A stretch of 64,000 bases of DNA from Denitratimonas sp037478135. GTDB taxonomy: Bacteria; Pseudomonadota; Gammaproteobacteria; Xanthomonadales; Xanthomonadaceae. This document shows positions 27,321-36,251 of the stretch, piece by piece; position 1 is the stretch's first letter, and every line of letters begins with the position of its first letter. The notes under the pieces are model-generated. The model did no database searches and had not been told where the DNA came from. It saw only the letters and a program-made list of their open reading frames with translations. The DNA is taken from assembly GCF_037478135.1 (NCBI RefSeq), contig NZ_JBBHDV010000012.1:60851-124850 (forward strand), given 5' to 3'. The translations under genes and the position numbers were made by a program.

Positions 27321-29044
27321 CACTTCTGCACCATGTATTCGGGCGAGGTCATGATCAGGTGCACCGCACCCCAGACCCGGTTGCGCGGCCCGTGCGGGGC
27401 AATCGGATCGATGCCGTTGAGGTGGTTCACCAGCACGCTGCGCATGTGTGCCGACATCTGGCCGTTCATCAGCAGCATGTCCAGCGTATCGAGCAGGGTT
27501 TGCGGGTTGCCGGCCAGCGCGTAGTAGGGCTCGAAATCCAGCAGGATCGACGATTGGTTCGCCCATTGCTCGGCCCAGGGCGAACCGATATGCATACGCT
27601 CGGCCTGCTCCCAGAAGCGGTTGGCCGTCATCGTGACCAGGGTTTCGTTGACGATCTGCAACTCGGGCGAATACAGCCCGGCGGCGGTCACCTCGCCGGG
27701 CAACTGGTAATCGGGCTGGAAGAAATTGAACACCGAGCGCGAACGGTTCGGGGCCTGGCCGAAATCAAACTCCGGGTTCCAGTCGCTGTAGCGGTCGTTG
27801 TTCGATATCGCCTGGAACGCGCGCCACAGATGGCTCTGGCGCAGCAGCGGTTCGCGCACCTTGCCGAAGGTGGTGGGCCGGGCGCGATGCCCGGCGCGGG
27901 CTTCTTCGTCCAGCAGGATGGCCCGCACCAGTGCGCCCATGTCGCCGCGCACGCCGGCGCCGTTGTCGTTGAACACCGCCGTCATGCGGCCGATGTAGGC
28001 CGGCGAGGGATTGCTGGTGACGAGGTTCTGGATCAGCCGGCGCGCGATGAACGGCCCCACGTTCGGGTGGTTGGCGATGTTGTCCAGCGCAAAGGCGAGG
28101 TTGGAGGCGGGCGTGCCGCCGTGCGGACGCGGTACATCGCCCAGCAGCACGTCGTTGTCCGGGTCGGCATCCGGTTCGGTGTGGTGGAAGTCGGGGAAGG
28201 ACTGCATCGGCAGCGCCCACGCCACCGGGAACGGATAGCCGACGTAGCACCACTCGAAATGCGTGCAGTTGTCCACCAGCGGATCATTGCCGTAATTCCA
28301 GCCGGTGAAGATGTGCGCGAACGTCTTCACGTTGAACTGGTTGTACGAAGGCACCGGCGTGCCGTTTTCCAGCACCGGGGTGCCGTCCGGATTCAGCAGC
28401 ACCAGTCCGATGGAGAACAGTTGCAGCACCTCGCGCGCATAGTTCTCGTCCGGGCGGATCGTGCCGGCGGCATCGGGCGGATGGTTCTGCCGCATGCTCA
28501 GGTAATCGCCCATCGCCGGGGCCAGCGTCACGGCTTCGAGCAGCTCACGATAGTTGCCGAAGGCGTGGTCGATCAGGGTGTCGTAGAAGTGGCCGGTGGC
28601 GTAGGGAGAGTGGATGACGTCGCTGGCTTCGGACACCACGAAGATCTGGCTCAGCGCGAACGCCACGCGCTGGCGCAGCTGGTCGGGCGCGAGCAGCGCG
28701 TTCTGCCACCAGATTTCCAGCCGCGCATTGTTGTAGACCGGCTCGCCGAGCGAATCGATGTGATCCAGGTACGGCACCAGATGCGATGCCGGCGCTGCCA
28801 GTTGCTCGTCGATCCACGCCGCATAGCCGCCGTTCAATCCGCGCAGGTGGGCGATGTCGGCAGGCGTGGGGCCGAACGTGGCCTGGGTCAGGAAGCGCGC
28901 GGCCTCGGCATCGCTGTCTGGCACATCGGTGCGGAACTCGAAGCCGCTTTCGAAGATGGCCTGTGCCGATATCGGCGCCGCCAGTACCAGCAGCACGCCG
29001 GCCAGCAGGCCGCGAAAGAACACATCAGGTGGTTTCGTCGCCAT
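27320..29044 (-). CDS. DUF1800 family secreted protein with an N-terminal IFESGFE motif
   Basis: A protein of about 574 residues of the DUF1800 family, function not established. The signal peptide (LLAGVLLVLAAPISAQA) is followed at once by IFESGFE, which other secreted proteins in this window carry at the C-terminus. The family core follows: ARFLTQATFGPTPADI, QLRQRVAFALSQIFV, NYARELLQLFSIGL-like and FAHIFTGWNYG. The start at 29044 has AGGAG upstream; a GTG at 29056 is too close to that site. It forms an operon with the DUF1501 gene. Confidence 0.86.
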   Translation of the reverse strand: MATKPPDVFFRGLLAGVLLVLAAPISAQAIFESGFEFRTDVPDSDAEAARFLTQATFGPTPADIAHLRGLNGGYAAWIDEQLAAPASHLVPYLDHIDSLGEPVYNNARLEIWWQNALLAPDQLRQRVAFALSQIFVVSEASDVIHSPYATGHFYDTLIDHAFGNYRELLEAVTLAPAMGDYLSMRQNHPPDAAGTIRPDENYAREVLQLFSIGLVLLNPDGTPVLENGTPVPSYNQFNVKTFAHIFTGWNYGNDPLVDNCTHFEWCYVGYPFPVAWALPMQSFPDFHHTEPDADPDNDVLLGDVPRPHGGTPASNLAFALDNIANHPNVGPFIARRLIQNLVTSNPSPAYIGRMTAVFNDNGAGVRGDMGALVRAILLDEEARAGHRARPTTFGKVREPLLRQSHLWRAFQAISNNDRYSDWNPEFDFGQAPNRSRSVFNFFQPDYQLPGEVTAAGLYSPELQIVNETLVTMTANRFWEQAERMHIGSPWAEQWANQSSILLDFEPYYALAGNPQTLLDTLDMLLMNGQMSAHMRSVLVNHLNGIDPIAPHGPRNRVWGAVHLIMTSPEYMVQK

Positions 29045-29167
29045 GGGCCGGGCCACTCCTGCGGTTGCGGAGCGAGGCTAGCAAGTGGTTCGGCAGCGGG
29101 CGCGATTCCCGCGATGGGCGGGTACGGCGCGCGGAAGAACGGCGTATCGGGCCAGCGCCGGCGCCTT

Positions 29168-29563
29168 TCACGGATCGCTGTGGCGAATGCTCCCTGCTTC
29201 GGCCAGCGATTGCGCCGCCGGCAGCACCTGCTGCCGATAGACCTGGCGCGCCTGTTCCGGATCGAGGTCGGCATGTTTGCGTTTGGCCACGCCGTATTCG
29301 GACAGCGTCAGATGGCGGTCGGCCACGACGCCGGCGCGTGACAGGCAGGCGCTGACGCAATGCAGGACGCAGCCGTCCAGCGCCAGGATCGGGCGCCCGG
29401 CCTGCGCGGTGCGGACCAGCCCGGTGACGCCGCCACCGACACCGGCGATGCAGGACATTTCCGCCGCACCGTCGCGGTCCAGCCACAGCGCCAGCCGGTT
29501 CGCCATCTGCGCCGCGCTGGAGCAGCCCGAGCATGAATACACCAAGGGCGGTTTGGCCTTCAT
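29168..29563 (-). CDS. DGC-domain putative zinc-binding protein
   Basis: A 131-residue cytoplasmic protein with the DGC-family Cys pattern: YSCSGCSSAAQ near the start, MSCIAGVGGG, and the name-giving LDGCVLHCVSACL. The Cys cluster suggests metal binding; the function is unknown. Its ATG at 29563 overlaps the stop of the NnrS-like gene (ATGA), so it is the last gene of the DUF2249-NnrS-DGC operon, whose promoter carries an FNR-like box. An anaerobic or NO-related role is inferred from that context. Confidence 0.8.
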   Translation of the reverse strand: MKAKPPLVYSCSGCSSAAQMANRLALWLDRDGAAEMSCIAGVGGGVTGLVRTAQAGRPILALDGCVLHCVSACLSRAGVVADRHLTLSEYGVAKRKHADLDPEQARQVYRQQVLPAAQSLAEAGSIRHSDP

Positions 29564-30825
29564 TGCGCTACTCGGTTGGCTTCCAAAAACGCCGCCGCGT
29601 GGTGCCGGCATTCACGCAGGCGGCCCAGCAGCACGATATGCGCCACCACCAGCAGCAGGCCGGCGGCGCGCGCCAGTGGCGGCAACAGTGCGGCAGCCAC
29701 CAGCAGCAGCGCGGCAGCGCCTTGCGTGACCAGCACCAGACGCTTGGCGGTATCCGGCTGCAAGGTGCCGACGCCGGGAATCCGGATGCCGCGCGGGCAG
29801 TCGGCACGCAGCTGGATCCAGGTCAGGAAGGCGACGATTTCCAGCATCATCGCGCTCACGATCAGCGGCAGCCCGGCGCCGATCACCAAGGTGCCGGCCA
29901 GCATGTCCGGCTGTGGCATGGCGATTCCCGCAGCGGCCAGCACGGCCACGATGCAGCCCAGCCCGAGCGCCAGCGCGCCGCCGCGCCAGGCCCATACCAT
30001 CGGCCGTCCGCGCTGGTACAGCGCACGCAATGAAAGGCGCAGAAACCCGCCCGCCCACAGCAGCGCCGGCAGCGCCGCCAACATCACCGCCAGGCCTGCC
30101 GCGTCCAGCCACAGCCGTGCCATCACGGCCAGCGCCAACGCGCACAGCGTCAGCCACAGCCATGCCGCCAGGTGGCGCTCGGATATCGGCGCCGTGCCCT
30201 GGAACATCGGCACCGTCATGCTGCCGACCGAGGCGATCAGCACCAGCACCCAGCCCAGCAACCCGAGCAGCGCATGTGCATCGGTCAACCGATCCAGCGG
30301 CAGCCACAGCTCACCGCGCAACACCAGCAACAGCGCAACGCCGGTCAGCGTGGTCAGCAGCAGCGCCAGCAGCGCCGTGCCCAGTCCCAGGCGCATCACG
30401 CGTTTGCCGCCGCGCGCCAGCAGGCCGGGCAGCGCCAGCAGCGCGAACACCAGTAATGGCAGGCCGAGCAACAGTGCCGCCAGCGCCATCAGCGTGCGCT
30501 CACCGCCATGCATCGCCAGCACGAACAGCACCAGACCCAGATTGAAGCCGGCATGCAGCCACGCCGGCCAGCGCCCTGGCGGCAATGCGCTGCCGGCTGC
30601 AACCGGCAGGAACTGCAACAGGCTGCCGAGCATCGCGTTGCCCAACACGCCAAGGGTGAACATATGCACCAGCGCCACGGTCAGCGGCGACCAGCGCCCG
30701 GCCATCGCCGCGTCGCCATGAAACAGCAGCCACAGACCGGCCGCCACGCCCCACAGCGGCGCGCTGAACAACCAGCGCAGCGGCCGTGCCGGCGGTGGCG
30801 CCTGGCGCAGGTCCAGGCCGCTCAT
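29560..30825 (-). CDS. NnrS-like / heme-copper oxidase-like polytopic membrane protein
   Basis: A 421-residue protein with about 12 predicted hydrophobic helices. HMFTLGVLGNAMLGSLLQFLP and the conserved His residues in DAHALLGLLGW suggest heme or copper contacts as in NnrS-type proteins, which protect against nitrogen oxides. It overlaps the DUF2249 gene upstream and the DGC gene downstream by ATGA on both sides. Assignment to NnrS itself rather than a relative is moderate. Confidence 0.68.
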   Translation of the reverse strand: MSGLDLRQAPPPARPLRWLFSAPLWGVAAGLWLLFHGDAAMAGRWSPLTVALVHMFTLGVLGNAMLGSLLQFLPVAAGSALPPGRWPAWLHAGFNLGLVLFVLAMHGGERTLMALAALLLGLPLLVFALLALPGLLARGGKRVMRLGLGTALLALLLTTLTGVALLLVLRGELWLPLDRLTDAHALLGLLGWVLVLIASVGSMTVPMFQGTAPISERHLAAWLWLTLCALALAVMARLWLDAAGLAVMLAALPALLWAGGFLRLSLRALYQRGRPMVWAWRGGALALGLGCIVAVLAAAGIAMPQPDMLAGTLVIGAGLPLIVSAMMLEIVAFLTWIQLRADCPRGIRIPGVGTLQPDTAKRLVLVTQGAAALLLVAAALLPPLARAAGLLLVVAHIVLLGRLRECRHHAAAFLEANRVAQ

Positions 30826-31103
30826 GGGGAAGATCCGGCCGGGGAAGATTCGGCAGGAGAAGAACCGGCTGCCGCTGCGGCCACATCATCGCGCCGCCAG
30901 ATCGTCACCACCGCATGGCCTTCGGGCGCATCCTCGATCCGGAACGCGAAGCCGGCCTGTTCCAGCATCGGCAGCAAAGGCATGGGCCGGAACGGCGTCA
31001 GCGCTTGCAGGCGCGCGCCCGGCGGCAATGCGTCGAGGGCGTCAAGAATCCGCTCCATCGGTTCCGGTGGCGGAAGCTGCCGCAGATCCAGCGACACGAT
31101 CAT
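30822..31103 (-). CDS. DUF2249 domain protein
   Basis: A 93-residue protein starting MIVSLDLRQLPPPEPMERIL, the hallmark of DUF2249, followed by a TusA-like pattern (LPPGARLQALTPFRPMPLLPML, GFAFRIED). An Ala/Ser/Pro tail contains repeated SSPAES/SSPAGS. The ATG at 31103 has GGAGTGAG upstream. An ATG at 31163 is rejected because it lies at the edge of the FNR-like box. It is the first gene of the operon; such proteins are common in denitrification clusters. Confidence 0.8.
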   Translation of the reverse strand: MIVSLDLRQLPPPEPMERILDALDALPPGARLQALTPFRPMPLLPMLEQAGFAFRIEDAPEGHAVVTIWRRDDVAAAAAGSSPAESSPAGSSP

Positions 31104-31162
31104 GCTGCTCACTCCATGGCGGGCGATGTCACGCAGCATGCCCGCGCCGGCCCGGCCGCGCA

Positions 31163-31176
31163 TTGACGTGTGTCAG
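31163..31176. promoter_or_regulatory. FNR-like box upstream of the DUF2249-NnrS-DGC operon
   Basis: TTGACGTGTGTCAG differs by one base from the palindrome TTGAC-N4-GTCAA. It lies about 60 bases before the DUF2249 start, the same spacing as the box before nrdD. The position and the NO-related operon make control by an FNR/Dnr-type regulator plausible. Confidence 0.6.
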
Positions 31177-31376
31177 GCCGTGCACATGCCGGCGCCGGCA
31201 TCAGCCTGTTGCCTGGACCTTGTGGGAAAACTCCGATGCGCGATTCCCGCCGCTTCCGGTACGGGTTTCCGGCAGGCGCCGATGGGGCGCCAACGCCCCG
31301 ACGCGGAGACTGTCTCCACCGGCCGGAAGCCTTCCGCCGGCCACTGAACCCTCATTCAAAACCCAGGAGATTTGCC

Positions 31377-31667
31377 ATGAACAAGTTCACTCTCGTGCTG
31401 AAGTCCTTGCTGCTCTCGCTGATGCTGAGCTTTTCCGCCTTCGCCGCCGGCCCGGTCAATATCAACACCGCCGACGCGCCGACGCTGGCGGCTGGTCTGC
31501 ACGGAGTGGGTCAGGCCAAGGCACAGGCGATCGTCGACTACCGACAGGCCAACGGCCCATTCAAGAGCGCGGACCAGCTGGCTTCCGTCAAGGGCATCGG
31601 CCTTGCGACGGTGGAAAAGAATCGCGATCGCATCCAGCTGGGCGGCAGCACTTCCAAGCCCGAATGA
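31377..31667 (+). CDS. ComEA-like secreted helix-hairpin-helix protein
   Basis: A 96-residue protein. A signal peptide (LKSLLLSLMLSFSAFAAG) is followed by a double helix-hairpin-helix unit: VNINTADAPTLAAGLHGVG, then ADQLASVKGIGLATVEKN. This is the ComEA-type domain that binds DNA in the periplasm during natural uptake. AGGAGA precedes the ATG. It is monocistronic and ends at a strong hairpin. No other competence genes are adjacent. Confidence 0.88.
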   Translation: MNKFTLVLKSLLLSLMLSFSAFAAGPVNINTADAPTLAAGLHGVGQAKAQAIVDYRQANGPFKSADQLASVKGIGLATVEKNRDRIQLGGSTSKPE

Positions 31668-31685
31668 GTTCACCGAACCCCGACC

Positions 31686-31722
31686 GGACGCCCCGCACCC
31701 GCCTGCGGGGCGTCCGTGTTTT
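31686..31722 (+). terminator. Rho-independent terminator of the ComEA-like gene
   Basis: GGACGCCCCGCA (31686-31697) pairs perfectly with TGCGGGGCGTCC (31704-31715) over a six-base loop and is followed by GTGTTTT. Confidence 0.9.
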
Positions 31723-31910
31723 CGGCGCCCGCCGCTGCCGCATTCACAAACCATCCGCGCGCTGATCCACAGCCTGCCTGACGCACCGGCGCAAGACCGA
31801 TCAACACGCACCCGTGCCGGATGGCAGGCGACGCCGGTCAAACATTTCCGTCACACTTTTCCTGCACAGCCATCCTTGTCCGCATCCCTTGTCGCTTGCA
31901 GGAGCCTCCC

Positions 31911-32609
31911 ATGTCACCGCTCAACACCCTGGTTGCCATCTTTCTTGAACCGGCCAAGGCCATGGCCGCCGTGCTCGAACGCTCGATGGTCCTGTTGCCG
32001 CTGCTGTTGTTGATCCTGGGCAATATCGCGCTGATGACGTGGTACTACGGCATGGTCGATTTCCCGTGGCTGCAGGACCAGATGATCAGCGCCATGGGCA
32101 ATGTCCCGGCCGAGCAGGCCGAGGCCGCGCGCGGCTTCATGCAGCGCGGCACGATGATGGCCGGCGCGGTGATCGGCATCGGCCTGATGGTGCCGCTGAT
32201 GCTGGTGATCAGCGCGGTGTACTACCTGCTGGTAGCCAAGGTGATGGGCAGCGAACTGGGCTTTGGCAAGTGGTTCGCGTTCAACACCTGGGTCACGGTG
32301 CCCACCTTGCTGCTGATCCCGGTCGGCGTGGTGCAGATCCTGACCCACACCAATGGCCAGCTCGCACCCGAGGCGCTGAATCCGCTGACGCTCAACACCC
32401 TGTTGTTCCAGCTGCCGGCCGGCAACGCCTGGGCCGGACTGTTGAACTCGATCAACCTGACGATGATCTGGTCGATCGTCGTGGCGGTGATCGGCTTCCG
32501 CGTATGGATGAAGAAGAGCACGTTGACCTCCATCATCGTGGTGCTGGCGCCCTACGTGGTGATCTACGGCATCTGGGCCGCGTTTGCCGCGATGCGGGCG
32601 GCGGCATGA
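31911..32609 (+). CDS. YIP1-family membrane protein
   Basis: A 232-residue inner-membrane protein with five hydrophobic segments and the YIP1-type opening TLVAIFLEPAKAMAAVLER. AGGAG sits seven bases before the ATG. It heads the MacAB-like operon, and its stop overlaps the adaptor gene by ATGA, which suggests a supporting role in that exporter. The molecular function is unknown. Confidence 0.8.
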   Translation: MSPLNTLVAIFLEPAKAMAAVLERSMVLLPLLLLILGNIALMTWYYGMVDFPWLQDQMISAMGNVPAEQAEAARGFMQRGTMMAGAVIGIGLMVPLMLVISAVYYLLVAKVMGSELGFGKWFAFNTWVTVPTLLLIPVGVVQILTHTNGQLAPEALNPLTLNTLLFQLPAGNAWAGLLNSINLTMIWSIVVAVIGFRVWMKKSTLTSIIVVLAPYVVIYGIWAAFAAMRAAA

Positions 32610-33856
32610 ACAGGCGCTGGATCGGCATTGCCGCGATCGCGGCGATCATCGTGCTGCCGCTGTTGCTGCGCGGCGGCCAGCGCGACAGCGGCAAGGAAGT
32701 GCAGATCGAGGTCGCCAGCGAGCGTCTGGTGCGCTCCTCGATCCTGGCTTCCGGCAACCTCGTGTTCCGCGAGCAATCGCAGCTCTCGCCGGAAGTCATC
32801 GGGCGGGTGCGCGCGGTGCTGGTGGAGGAGGGCGACCGGGTCGAGGCCGGCCAGGTCGTGCTGCAACTGGACGAACAGGTCCATCAGGCGCAGGTGGCGC
32901 AACTGGAAGCGGCGGTGCGCCAGCAGCGCATCAATATCGAGCGCCAGCAGCTCAATGTCGCCAATCAGGAACGCCAGTTCGCACGCAGTGACGAACTGCA
33001 CCGCCGCCGCCTGATCGACGAAGCGCGTCACGATGAAGCCCGGTTGGCGCTGGACATGGCCAAGGTGGAACTGCGCGCCAGCCGCGAGTCGCTGCAGCAG
33101 GCCCAGGCCCAGCTCAATCAGGCACGCGAGCAACTGGCCAAGACCGAAATCCGCGCGCCGATCAGCGGCACCGTGATGAGCGTCGGCATCAAGATCGGTG
33201 AAACCGCCGTGGCCAGCAGCACCGGCATCGCCGGTTCCTCGCTGATGACCATCGCCGACCCGGACAGCCTGATGACCGAGGTCAATGTCGACGAGGCCGA
33301 CATCGCCCGTATCCAGCTCGGCCAGAGCGTGGCGGTATACGCCGCCGCGTTCCCTGATACCGCGCTGGAAGGCGAAGTGGAAAGCATCCCGCTGTCGCCA
33401 CGCAGCACCGCGCCGGGCGCCGCCAGCAGTTCGTTGGCGCGCAGCTATTCGGTCAAGGTGCGGCTGCGCGATACCGGTTCGCTGGCGCTGCGCCCGGGCA
33501 TGACCTGCCGTGCGGAAATCTTCACCGACAGCGGCAACCAGGTGCTGGCGGTGCCGGTGCAGGCGGTGCTCAGCAACAACGAGGCCGGCACCCGCAGCGG
33601 TGGCGGCAAGGAACCGCCGGCCGAGGAATTCCACCTGTTCGTCGAGCAGGACGGCCGCGCGCAGCGGCGCGTGGTCAAGGTCGGTGCTTCCGACGACAGC
33701 TATCAGGAAATCAGTGACGGACTGGCCGTGGGCGAACGCGTGGTGATCGGGCCGTACAAGATCCTGCGGCATCTGAAGGCCGGCGATGCGCTCAAGGTCA
33801 ACGACAGCGCAGCCGCAGCCGCAGCCGCAGCCGCAGGCGGAGCGCCGGCCCCGTGA
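32606..33856 (+). CDS. MacA-like periplasmic adaptor (membrane fusion protein)
   Basis: A 416-residue adaptor linking an inner-membrane ABC transporter to an outer-membrane channel. It has an N-terminal anchor (IGIAAIAAIIVLPLLL), a lipoyl-like half (VEEGDRVEAGQVVLQLD), a long coiled-coil hairpin (residues about 95-180, Gln/Arg rich), the second lipoyl half (TEIRAPISGTVMSVGI) and beta-barrel domains. The C-terminus is an Ala run encoded by a GCAGCC repeat at 33809-33832. It overlaps the genes on both sides by four bases. Confidence 0.88.
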   Translation: MNRRWIGIAAIAAIIVLPLLLRGGQRDSGKEVQIEVASERLVRSSILASGNLVFREQSQLSPEVIGRVRAVLVEEGDRVEAGQVVLQLDEQVHQAQVAQLEAAVRQQRINIERQQLNVANQERQFARSDELHRRRLIDEARHDEARLALDMAKVELRASRESLQQAQAQLNQAREQLAKTEIRAPISGTVMSVGIKIGETAVASSTGIAGSSLMTIADPDSLMTEVNVDEADIARIQLGQSVAVYAAAFPDTALEGEVESIPLSPRSTAPGAASSSLARSYSVKVRLRDTGSLALRPGMTCRAEIFTDSGNQVLAVPVQAVLSNNEAGTRSGGGKEPPAEEFHLFVEQDGRAQRRVVKVGASDDSYQEISDGLAVGERVVIGPYKILRHLKAGDALKVNDSAAAAAAAAAGGAPAP

Positions 33857-34563
33857 GCCAGTCGCTGCTGAAACTGGAAGGCATCGAAAAGCGCTTCGTG
33901 ATGGGCGAGGAAACCATCCACGCGCTGCGCGGCATCGACCTGTCCATTCCGCGCAACCAGAGCGTGGCCTTCATCGGCACCTCCGGTTCGGGCAAATCCA
34001 CGCTGATGAACATCCTCGGCTGCCTCGACCGCCCCAGCGCAGGGCGCTACTGGCTCAACGGCCGCGATGTCGCGACGCTGGACGAATCCGAGCTGGCCGA
34101 CACCCGCAACCGCGAGATCGGCTTCATCTTCCAGAGCTTCAACCTGCTGCCACGCGCCAGTGCGTTGCAGAACGTCATGCACCCGCTGATCTATCGCGGC
34201 CTGCGTCCGGCCGAACGCCAGCGCCGTGCGCGCGAAGCGCTGGCCCGGGTCGGGCTGGAAAACCGCATGGACCATCTGCCCAACCAGCTGTCCGGCGGCC
34301 AGCGCCAGCGCGTGGCGATCGCCCGTGCGCTGGTAGGCCAGCCTTCGATCCTGCTGGCCGACGAACCCACCGGCAATCTGGATTCGGCCACCACCGCCGA
34401 CATCATGGCGCTGTTCGACGATCTGCTGCGTGAAGGCCAGACCCTGATCCTGGTGACGCACGAGCCGGACATCGCCGAGCATTGCCAGCGCGTGGTGCGG
34501 CTGTCCGATGGCCAGGTCGTCAGCGATACCTTGCGTGAGGAACATCATGTTCAGCCTGCTTGA
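33853..34563 (+). CDS. MacB/LolD-type ABC transporter ATP-binding protein
   Basis: A 236-residue ATPase. Walker A is GTSGSGKST (42-50), the Q-loop FIFQSFNLLP, the signature LSGGQRQRVAIARAL and Walker B ILLADEPTGNLDS; the switch His is in LVTHEPD. The start is GTG at 33853, overlapping the adaptor stop (GTGA). In full MacB, ATPase and permease are fused; here they are separate genes. Confidence 0.93.
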   Translation: MSQSLLKLEGIEKRFVMGEETIHALRGIDLSIPRNQSVAFIGTSGSGKSTLMNILGCLDRPSAGRYWLNGRDVATLDESELADTRNREIGFIFQSFNLLPRASALQNVMHPLIYRGLRPAERQRRAREALARVGLENRMDHLPNQLSGGQRQRVAIARALVGQPSILLADEPTGNLDSATTADIMALFDDLLREGQTLILVTHEPDIAEHCQRVVRLSDGQVVSDTLREEHHVQPA

Positions 34564-35776
34564 AAGCCTGCGTTCGGCGCTGGCCAGCATCCGTGCGCAT
34601 GCGATGCGCAGCTTCCTGACCACGCTGGGCATCATCATCGGCGTGGCCTCGGTGATCGCCGTGGTGTCGCTGATCCAGGGCCTGTCGCATTCGATCAGCA
34701 GCCAGTTCGCCGGGCTCGGCAGCAACAGCCTGACGGTGCGCTCGGACACCTCGTTCGAGGAGGCGATGCAGGGCAAGCGCAACCGTCTGTCGCTGCGCGA
34801 TTACGAGTACCTGCTGCACCACATCGAGGACATCAACTCGGTGACGCCGATGTTCCTGGCGCTGAGCGATTTCGGCGGCAGCATCCAGTACGGCGGGCAG
34901 AGCAGCGTCAGCCGCATCCTCGCCACCACGCCCAGCTATCAGGACACGCAGAGCGTGTATCCCTCGGTCGGGCGCTTCATCACCGACGCCGATGACCGCT
35001 CGCGGCGCCGCGTCACGGTGATCGGCACCGCGCTGCGCGACAACCTCAAACTGCCGGAAAATCCGGTCGGCGAGTTCATCGAAATGGGCGGCGAGTGGTT
35101 CCGTATCGTCGGGTTGATGGAAGAACGCGGCGAGATGTTCGGCTTCAGCCAGGACGATTACGCGATCATCCCGTTCGGCACCGGTCTGGCGCTGTCCAGC
35201 AATGCGCTGCGGCAGGATATTTCGATCACCTTCAACGTCAATGACATCGAACAGATCGAGCCGGTCAGCGACCGCGTGACCTCGCTGCTGCGTCGCCTGC
35301 ACGGGCTCAAGCCCGGCCAGCGCAACGACTTCAAGGTGGAAACCGCGCGCCAGCTGACCGAAAGCTTCGCCGGCATCATCAACACCATGACGCTGGTGCT
35401 GGGCAGTGTGGTCGGCGTGTCACTGCTGGTGGGCGGCATCGGCATCATGAACATCATGCTGGTGTCGGTCACCGAGCGCACCCGCGAGATCGGCATCAGC
35501 AAGGCGCTGGGCGCCAAACGCCACCACATTCTGATGCAGTTCCTGATCGAGGCCACCGCGCTGTCGCTGCTGGGCGGGCTGATCGGGCTGGTGATCGGCT
35601 ATGCGCTGGGCTTCGGTGCCGCGCGTCTGATCCCTGGTTTTCCGGATGCCGTCGTGCCGTGGTGGGCAGTGGCGCTGGCGTTGGGTTTCTCGACCCTGGT
35701 GGGCGTCGTGTTCGGCCTGATGCCAGCCGCCAAGGCCGCCCGCATGGACCCGATCGAAGCGCTGCGTTACGAGTAG
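34547..35776 (+). CDS. MacB-type ABC transporter permease
   Basis: A 409-residue permease. The first membrane helix carries RSFLTTLGIIIGVASVIAVVS, the MacB_PCD signature. A periplasmic domain of about 240 residues follows, then three C-terminal helices (GSVVGVSLLVGGIGIMNIML; TERTREIGISKALGAKRHHI is the cytoplasmic coupling loop). It overlaps the ATPase gene by 17 bases; GTGAGGA precedes the ATG. Substrate unknown. Confidence 0.93.
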   Translation: MFSLLESLRSALASIRAHAMRSFLTTLGIIIGVASVIAVVSLIQGLSHSISSQFAGLGSNSLTVRSDTSFEEAMQGKRNRLSLRDYEYLLHHIEDINSVTPMFLALSDFGGSIQYGGQSSVSRILATTPSYQDTQSVYPSVGRFITDADDRSRRRVTVIGTALRDNLKLPENPVGEFIEMGGEWFRIVGLMEERGEMFGFSQDDYAIIPFGTGLALSSNALRQDISITFNVNDIEQIEPVSDRVTSLLRRLHGLKPGQRNDFKVETARQLTESFAGIINTMTLVLGSVVGVSLLVGGIGIMNIMLVSVTERTREIGISKALGAKRHHILMQFLIEATALSLLGGLIGLVIGYALGFGAARLIPGFPDAVVPWWAVALALGFSTLVGVVFGLMPAAKAARMDPIEALRYE

Positions 35777-35823
35777 GTGCAGCGAGCGCCGGGGCGAGCC
35801 CGGCGCTGTCACCCAAGACGGCT

Positions 35824-36169
35824 ATCGCGGGCAAGCCCGCTCCCACAAAAACAAGCGGTCCGAGGTGGACGGCAAGCTTGGCGGTGCTGGAAGCACGATG
35901 GACTTGCCCGCCATCCAGCACTGCTTTTGTAGGAGCGCACTCGTAGAGGGCACGAAGCTTTGCTTTCCAACGCCCCCCCTGACATGGTTTCGCGCCCCCT
36001 GCGGGTGCGCTCCTACGGCGAGGGTTTGCTTCGTTGCCGATGTTGCGCGCGAGCCCGGGTGTCGTGTCGGACAACGCGCTGTGCGCATGCAATGACGACG
36101 TTCTCCGACATGCGGACCGGCTTTTCTGCGGATCGGATTTTCTGTTGTGGGAGCGGGCTTGCCCGCGAT
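35824..36169. repeat. Nested REP-like cluster in the gap after the MacB permease
   Basis: The 475-base gene-free stretch 35777-36251 holds a nested set of REP-like sequences. The outer arms, 35824-35847 and 36146-36169, are perfect 24-base inverted copies with the TGTGGGAGCGGG...CCCGCGAT core. Inside are a second inverted pair, TGTAGGAGCGCA (35929-35940) and GTGCGCTCCTAC (36005-36016). No coding frame in the gap looks real. The cluster may stabilise or end the MacAB transcript. Confidence 0.8.
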
Positions 36170-36251
36170 GGGGCTTGCCCAAGCGGCTCCTGTTAACGGT
36201 CATCAAGCAGCCCCGACACCTTGATGTCAGAGCTCTGCTCCGCGCTATTAA

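Noticed and set aside
27359..29341. A 660-residue open frame on the plus strand
   Set aside because: Antisense to the DUF1800 gene, which has a signal peptide and family motifs; composition is that of a shadow frame.
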